A stretch of DNA of 64,000 bases from contig NC_018330.1 in NCBI RefSeq assembly GCF_000234665.1, positions 248,001 through 312,000 on the forward strand. Direction: 5' to 3'. Each line of letters opens with the position of its first letter. Positions within the stretch are counted from its first letter, which is position 1. A program made the translations under genes and the position numbers. Below are positions 58,714 through 64,000 of this stretch, piece by piece. Origin of the DNA: Leishmania mexicana MHOM/GT/2001/U1103. Lineage: Eukaryota > Euglenozoa > Kinetoplastea > Trypanosomatida > Trypanosomatidae. The notes below the pieces were generated by a model. That model did no database searches. It was not told the origin of the DNA and saw nothing but the letters and a program-made list of their open reading frames with translations.

Positions 58714-61050
58714 ATGCTGCGTAGCTCTGTTGCGGCTTGCGGGCAGTGCCGCGAGTCTGCGAGTACGGTCTACAGTCAAGTGCTCTGGTCGTTTTTTCGG
58801 CCGTGGACATGCTCACCGTCGCTTCCCTCGAGCACACATGCACGTCTCGGTCTGCGGCGCGCGTTGGGCACCGTTACATCATCGCTGCTCTCCTCCTCCT
58901 GCGCCACCGTGCGCCACCCAGCGCGTTGGGCTAGCCGCAGATCGATTGAGGAGCAGCTCCCGTCTAACATCAAAGTCGACCCGAATGCATCTGCGGCTGC
59001 GGGCAGGGACGACGAGGGGCTCGGCCGCGACGCTTTCTCCAGCGGCATCAACGGTATTTACGGTAATCGTGCCGAGTCGGCGATGCGCGGCATGCTGGGC
59101 CCGCAGGGGCAGGCAGACGCCCGAGAGTCCCGCGCTGTGCCTATCCTCGGTCGGGCGTCGGTGCAAGGCACGAAATACACGCTAGATCGATCGACTGTGT
59201 TTGAGCACTGGCGCTTTCACTGCCCGGAGCCGGTTGGCTGGCACCTGTCCAAGCTGGGCTCCACGACGTGCAAGATGGTCAACGACGTGAACGAAGCAGT
59301 GGAGTCGCTGCAGCTTCAGATCATCAAGGGCTGCAACGTGTTCGAGATCGACGGAGCCGCATCGGAGGTACATCAGAGCATCGCCCGTGGCATTTACGAG
59401 GCCTTGCAGGCCTTTGAGCTGGACCGCAGCGGCTTCGTAATGGTAGCGCGCTGCGGCCTAATCAAGCAACCCCGCTTCCAGGACGAAATCACGCGCGTCG
59501 AGGCATCCAACACGGCGGCCGTGCGCAATCGAATCATCCCTATCTTTGAGCGCTACAAAGCCTCTTCGCTGCCATCGACATCCCTCAAATCCGGATTCCG
59601 CATCAGTGAGCTGGATGACTCACAGCTGGCGCGGCTGAACCTGCGCCGTGTAGACCGGACGACCGCCGCTGGGCTCTCGCCAGACTGGCTCGACGCCTTC
59701 TTCACCAATGTTGCCTACAACACTCGACTGGAGTGCATCGACGTCCTCCTGCTCGAAGGGATACACACGCTCTTTGACGGCCGACCGGACGAGCACATCG
59801 ACGATGACATCCTGCAGCTCTTTGTGTATCTTGAGCGTCAGGTCAAGCAGGGCGTCCTGCAGTACTACGGGGTCTGCTCACCTCACCTCGCTCCTCCGGT
59901 GCCGCGCAACTATCCGGAAATGCCGCCGGATGCGCTTGTGCCGGACAAGTACCGCACGCCGCCGAAGGAGCCGGCCACAATTAACCTCTATCGCCTCATG
60001 GCCCTCGCAGAGCGTGCCGGCGGCGCAGACCACCACTTCCGCTTTGTCCAGTACCCCTTCAACCTTACACAGCACCAGGCGATGAGCAGTCCGCTGGCGT
60101 ACGACGCGAATCACACCCTCGCGACGCTGTGCAGGGCACTGGGGCTGACCGCCCTCGGCTACAGCCCATTGGAGGCGCCAAACCTGATGCAGCTGCCTGA
60201 ACGCTACCACAACTTTCCCATGGAGGCGGACCTCAAGGCGCTGCGCATGAACTTCTTCACGGTGTGCGAGCGCTGCGTGCTAAAGGAGATGGAGATTAAA
60301 GACACGATCGACAAGGGTCCCGACACGCTGCCGCCGCTCGAGCATCTCTTCGTGGCCAGCGTCTACTTGGCGGCACAACGGCAGTTCACAAACCTCTTCT
60401 TCTTCACAGACTGGGCAAACTATTACATGACGCCGCGCTTCCGGCGTGCCATGGCGCGCTTCAAAGAGGCGTCCAGCGCGGACCTGAAGGAGTGGGCGAA
60501 GCAGTACGAGCAGCTCATCAGCGACCTCCTGCGGATGCGCCAGCGCATGTTCCAGCACAAGCACGGCAAGCAGGCCGGACTCGTCAACATGGCCATTGAC
60601 TACGTGAGCCCCACGCTGGCGCGGTGCCCCATGCTGAACCAGAAGGCCATTAACTTTGCCACCTACGGCTGCAATGTACTCCTGTGTGGTTTTCACGTGT
60701 CGCGGTACTTCCACGAGGCAACGGAGCTGAACCCGGCCAAGGACGGCAACCTGGCTATTCCCGAAGGAGAGCTCCTGGCGCTGTGCAGGGCAGAGACGGT
60801 GAGCTACGCGAACGTATCTCCGCCGCATCCGTACATGCTGGAGCTGCTCATGGGGGAGGGAAAGATCTCGAAGCAGCCAAGCAAGGGCGCTGAGTACCTC
60901 GTCCGCATCGACCCTCAGAACCCCAAGTTTCCGGACATTCCAGAAGAGCTGCAGAACGGTGACAGTGACGGCGAAGCTCCGGTATCTGCAGATGGCGCCA
61001 CAGCATCTCTGCACAAGGATGAGGCATCCAAGAAAGCGGCGAAGGAGTGA
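58714..61050 (+). CDS. Aldo-keto-reductase-fold protein, probably mitochondrial and non-catalytic
   Basis: This codes for 778 residues from an ATG at 58714. The first 90 residues are rich in Arg, Ser and Ala and poor in acids, like a mitochondrial targeting region. Residues about 170-500 follow the aldo-keto reductase barrel: LGSTTCKM, NVFEIDGAASEVHQSIARGI, FVMVARCGL, LECIDVLLLEGIH, VKQGVLQYYGVCS, FRFVQYPFNL and LGLTALGYSPLEA. The Asp of the usual catalytic tetrad survives, but the Tyr position lies in GAAS, the Lys position reads Arg/Cys, and the His is displaced, so redox activity is unlikely. The C-terminal 270 residues are helical and charged and match no domain I recognise. Such pseudo-enzyme barrels occur among kinetoplastid mitochondrial ribosome and assembly proteins, which makes that a reasonable inference only. 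Confidence 0.8.
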   Translation: MLRSSVAACGQCRESASTVYSQVLWSFFRPWTCSPSLPSSTHARLGLRRALGTVTSSLLSSSCATVRHPARWASRRSIEEQLPSNIKVDPNASAAAGRDDEGLGRDAFSSGINGIYGNRAESAMRGMLGPQGQADARESRAVPILGRASVQGTKYTLDRSTVFEHWRFHCPEPVGWHLSKLGSTTCKMVNDVNEAVESLQLQIIKGCNVFEIDGAASEVHQSIARGIYEALQAFELDRSGFVMVARCGLIKQPRFQDEITRVEASNTAAVRNRIIPIFERYKASSLPSTSLKSGFRISELDDSQLARLNLRRVDRTTAAGLSPDWLDAFFTNVAYNTRLECIDVLLLEGIHTLFDGRPDEHIDDDILQLFVYLERQVKQGVLQYYGVCSPHLAPPVPRNYPEMPPDALVPDKYRTPPKEPATINLYRLMALAERAGGADHHFRFVQYPFNLTQHQAMSSPLAYDANHTLATLCRALGLTALGYSPLEAPNLMQLPERYHNFPMEADLKALRMNFFTVCERCVLKEMEIKDTIDKGPDTLPPLEHLFVASVYLAAQRQFTNLFFFTDWANYYMTPRFRRAMARFKEASSADLKEWAKQYEQLISDLLRMRQRMFQHKHGKQAGLVNMAIDYVSPTLARCPMLNQKAINFATYGCNVLLCGFHVSRYFHEATELNPAKDGNLAIPEGELLALCRAETVSYANVSPPHPYMLELLMGEGKISKQPSKGAEYLVRIDPQNPKFPDIPEELQNGDSDGEAPVSADGATASLHKDEASKKAAKE

Positions 61051-62181
61051 TGAGCCACTACACCACTTGGTGGGCGCCACGCGAACGGGGGACGGGGTAG
61101 GGAGAAAAGTGAGGGTGAAACGGCTAATGCCCACACACGTGAGTGTGGTGATTCGCCTTGTGCTTTGCATGCTCTTGATCACCACCTTAGCCCCTCCGCC
61201 CTCGCCCTTCCCCTCCTCCAACACACACACATACTCTTTCTCCGACTCTCCTTTCCTTTACACTATCGTACGTAAGCTGTGTCCCAAGACCAGTGTGCGG
61301 GCGTGCGGGTGCGTGTCGCTCCTACTGCCTAGTAGTCGATGGTCTTTACGGGCTCACTGCGTTGTTGGCCGCTGTTGGCTGCCGTCCTTTTTTTTCTTTC
61401 TATCGTTGTTCCTCTTCACGACTTGCTTGTCGTCACTCACTCACTCACCGATGTCTACGCTGCACAGACAGGATAGCAATGGGCACTATGGCTCCCCCTC
61501 ACCTCCGTCCCCGCAAGCGCTTCTCTGCGTGTGCCCGTCAGCACCCCCACTCCTCCGCTTCCCATTTTCCGTTTCTACGTATAGATCTCTCATCGTGGTC
61601 CGTGTTGGGCAGCAGAGGGGGGGGGGCGGGAGAAGCTCTATGTGCGTGTGTGTGTGTGTGTGTGGAAGAGGGTAAGGGAGGAGAAGACGAACGCCACGCC
61701 CCGGCAAGGGAGGCGGAAGTGACGGGTCGTAGAGGGGAAGAGGGCCCCCCGACTCGAGCGAATTAGAGTCGCCGCGGAATGCGAGCGTGAGAGGAAGTGT
61801 GTCAGTCGTCCTTCTCTTTGGGTGTGTCTGTGAACTTCTCGTTTCTCCGTCGGCTCGCCACATGCGCGCATGGGTGGTTGCATGCTAGCATTCCGCCGGG
61901 CGACTCGAACATCTACTGCTGGCAATCCTCTGCGGCCCCTCCTCCCTCCTCACTTCCTTTTGTTCCGCTTCGCCTGCATCCTTGCGTCCCTTGTCGCCTT
62001 CCTCCGCCTCCTCCTCCTCCTCCACCTGTCTACTCCGTCCATCGTGCTTCAAGGGAGACGACAAGGGAAAAAGCGCCTCTTACACACTCAACGGGAAAAG
62101 ATTGTCGACTCGGCAAGTCAAGCTCGAGCGCGCCATTCCCATCGCACCTAACGCTTCAGCCGTTTGCTCACAGAATCAAAA

Positions 62182-62218
62182 GCACACACACACACACACA
62201 CACGCACACACACACACG
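62182..62218. repeat. CA dinucleotide repeat
   Basis: About 18 CA units with one CG interruption, in the spacer upstream of the nicalin-like gene. Confidence 0.9.
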
Positions 62219-62548
62219 CTCTCCCTCTCGCCGTTGTGTGTCGGACTCCAACTCGGCCTCCCCCCTCTCCCCCTGACTCTTCCTTAGCCTGTTTCTCTCG
62301 TTACGTTTCTCATTATCGCCACTGTACCGTGCTTGAGAGTCTATCGTGGCTTCACGCCTTCCCCCTCCCCTCCTCTCCCCCAAATCCCATTCCAGCGTGC
62401 GTGGGCGTGGGTCACTGTCGTCGTCCTCTCTCCCTGTGTCACCCTATCCCCACCACGCACGAAGGACATTGTCGTGCGCAACTCCTCCTCCCCTCCCACA
62501 GCGTCTTCGGGGATATTAGGCGAAGAAAACGAGCACCGGAGCTGTGCG

Positions 62549-62593
62549 CCTCGTCGTCTCCCCTCCCCACTCCTCTCTCTCTTCCCCCTGTAG
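62549..62593 (+). promoter_or_regulatory. Predicted spliced-leader acceptor of the nicalin-like gene
   Basis: A 40-base C/T tract ends in CCCTGTAG with the AG at 62,592-62,593. No ATG intervenes before 62,642, so a 5'UTR of about 48 bases that includes the short CA run is predicted. Confidence 0.7.
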
Positions 62594-62641
62594 CCGTCTT
62601 TCATCCGTGTTTATTCTTCACACACACACACACACACCGAC

Positions 62642-64000
62642 ATGCTTCGCAGTATCGTCGTCGCGATACTGCTCCTCAGCACCGTCTGCTTGGAGCACGT
62701 GGTGCAGGCACGCCCCGTGTTGGAGGTGGGAGTCGATCGCGCCATCACGTTCAACCGCCAGCTGGGCAACGGGGAAGAGTTCCTCTTCGGCAGCCGTGCG
62801 GTGCTGCTGCGCGGCGAGATAATGCGGTACACGGCCGGGGTGTCTTCGTCCTACCACGGCTACACAGTATACGTGCAGTGCTCCGAGCACCTCACCAACT
62901 TCGCCTTGCAGCAGCTCGCCGCGCCCGAGGTGTCAAAGGGGGCGAAGGGCCTCGTCGTGGAGCTGTGCGACACGGACACGACGAACGAGGACGTGCTTTC
63001 GCTCTTCTTTAGCAACACCGCCGTCAACATCCCTGTTTACTTTCTGCCCAAAGGTGAGGCCTCAAGGGAGCTGTCCCGGCTGCTGTCCGTCGCGGCGCAG
63101 CGCAGTGCGACAGATCGGGTGGTGCTATCCGTGACCAAGACGCAGCGGCTGAGCAAGCTGGTGGAGAACTCGACGCTGCCCAGTGCCGCTATTGAGAGTC
63201 ATTACGTGCACAAGCCGAAGCAGACGCGCAGTAAGGCCGTCTCCGCTGCCGCCGCCCCCCAGGTCCTGGTCACGGCACACTTTGATTCCCTTGGCGTGTC
63301 CCCTGCGAGCCGGACGAGCGGCGGCATCTCTGGTGCTGTGGTCGCGATGGAGCTGTGGCGTCGGCTGACGTCCACACCTTATGCTCGGCAGGAGTCTGTG
63401 GCTCCGTACGGGGTCACCGTGCTTCTCGGCAGCACGTCTCGCCTCAACTACGCTGGAACGACATCGTGGATATCGCAGCACACAGATAGGGAGCTCGATC
63501 AGTTTAGGGTGGTTCTCTGCCTCGATGAGCTGCTGTCGCCTTTTGAGACGACCGAGGACGCGCCGGACCTTTATCTGCATGTCCAGGACGTTCTCATGAA
63601 GCGGCAGCATGGCCGGCAGGTCGTGGAGCAGGTCGAGGCAGCGGCAAGGTTACTCGGCATTTCGCTGAAGGTCGTGTCTGCCAAGACGAACTACCAGCAC
63701 TACGACCTTGAATTTGAACATGAGGCGTTTGCCAGCCGTCAGATGACCGCCATGACACTTTCTGCCCACCGCGCCCACCACACCGACCAGCTTTTCCGTG
63801 ATCTGCGCCGCCCCCCGGCCACAGCTGCGAATGCAGCAGTGCTCGCGAAGCGCGCGGACTTGGTTGAAGCCATTGTGCGCATCATCGCCGAGGCGGCTCC
63901 GTCCGCGGAGGGGGTGACGACGGTGTGGCCTGGCGCGGCCTCGTACATTCAGGGGATGCTGCATTACGCGAGTGACTCACAGCGCTCGCCGGTGGCGCAA
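62642..64000 (+). CDS. Nicalin homologue (3' end outside window)
   Basis: The ATG at 62642 opens 453 codons to the window edge. A signal peptide is clear (MLRSIVVAILLLSTVCLEHVVQA). The rest follows nicalin, an ER-membrane protein of the M28-peptidase/nicastrin superfamily. Matches are VTAHFDSLGVSP (nicalin: AHYDSFGVAP), SGGISGAVVAMELWRRL, TVLLGSTSRLNYAGTTSWI, VVLCLDELLSP with a following LYLHV, and EFEHEAFASRQMTAMTLSAH. Nicalin lacks the full zinc-ligand set and is not thought to be a peptidase. In animals it acts with NOMO and TMEM147 at the ER translocon in multipass membrane protein biogenesis. The same ER role is inferred here. The C-terminal membrane anchor expected for the family lies beyond the window. 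Confidence 0.88.
   Translation, partial: MLRSIVVAILLLSTVCLEHVVQARPVLEVGVDRAITFNRQLGNGEEFLFGSRAVLLRGEIMRYTAGVSSSYHGYTVYVQCSEHLTNFALQQLAAPEVSKGAKGLVVELCDTDTTNEDVLSLFFSNTAVNIPVYFLPKGEASRELSRLLSVAAQRSATDRVVLSVTKTQRLSKLVENSTLPSAAIESHYVHKPKQTRSKAVSAAAAPQVLVTAHFDSLGVSPASRTSGGISGAVVAMELWRRLTSTPYARQESVAPYGVTVLLGSTSRLNYAGTTSWISQHTDRELDQFRVVLCLDELLSPFETTEDAPDLYLHVQDVLMKRQHGRQVVEQVEAAARLLGISLKVVSAKTNYQHYDLEFEHEAFASRQMTAMTLSAHRAHHTDQLFRDLRRPPATAANAAVLAKRADLVEAIVRIIAEAAPSAEGVTTVWPGAASYIQGMLHYASDSQRSPVAQ

Larger units (their letters stand above)
61051..62641. other. Intergenic spacer (1.6 kb), no gene seen
   Basis: Same-strand spacer between the aldo-keto-like and nicalin genes. It is pyrimidine-rich on the sense strand with TG (61,646-61,663) and CA (62,182-62,218, 62,614-62,638) repeats. 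Frames are Pro/Ser/His-rich low complexity on both strands. Confidence 0.65.

Noticed and set aside
58640..62638. Repeated CA blocks considered as an organised array
   Set aside because: They are simple dinucleotide microsatellites with no spacers, so they are neither a CRISPR array nor a satellite.

Overview
The window looks like nuclear DNA of a trypanosomatid protist, most probably Leishmania or a close Leishmaniinae relative. No gene shows an intron. Genes lie in two long same-strand clusters. Coding DNA is GC-rich, and spacers are full of CA/CT/GA low-complexity DNA. Pyrimidine tracts followed by AG sit just upstream of several start codons, as expected for spliced-leader trans-splicing. 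No bacterial operon features, CRISPR array, rRNA, convincing tRNA or intact transposon was seen.

Bases 1 to about 44.2 kb form a leftward (minus) cluster. In transcription order it holds: a 65-residue coiled-coil-like protein, a tandem CCCH zinc-finger protein, glucosidase II beta subunit, a mucolipin-like (TRPML) channel, an SRPK-type kinase with a huge disordered N-terminus, the ribosome-export adaptor NMD3, a 1739-residue orphan, a PH-like-domain protein, a DNAJC11-like J protein, a degenerate PIF1-like protein with three zinc fingers, a glutaredoxin-fold protein without the CxxC, an OGFr-domain protein, and an unusual mitochondrial Hsp70-like protein cut by the window start. From 45.4 kb onward genes run rightward: a 4118-residue inner-arm dynein heavy chain, a mitochondrial-looking aldo-keto-reductase-fold protein, and a nicalin homologue cut by the window end.

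Between the clusters (44,167-45,410) is a divergent strand-switch region with G-tracts, a C-tract and a poly-A tract. It is the expected RNA polymerase II initiation zone for both clusters. An island of low third-position GC surrounds it (about 39.4-48.9 kb) and continues into the first quarter of the dynein gene.

The genes do not form one pathway, as is normal for trypanosomatid polycistrons. Themes are mitochondrial biogenesis (Hsp70-like, DNAJC11-like, PIF1-like, aldo-keto-like), the secretory pathway (glucosidase II beta, nicalin), ribosome export (NMD3), signalling (SRPK, TRPML) and the flagellum (dynein). Several proteins keep a fold but have lost catalytic residues. The most striking are an Hsp70 whose ATPase domain joins an apparent helical lid with almost no room for the beta-sandwich peptide-binding domain, and a PIF1-like protein with all visible ATPase motifs broken. 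Spacers are long (up to 4.6 kb) and hold no convincing extra genes.
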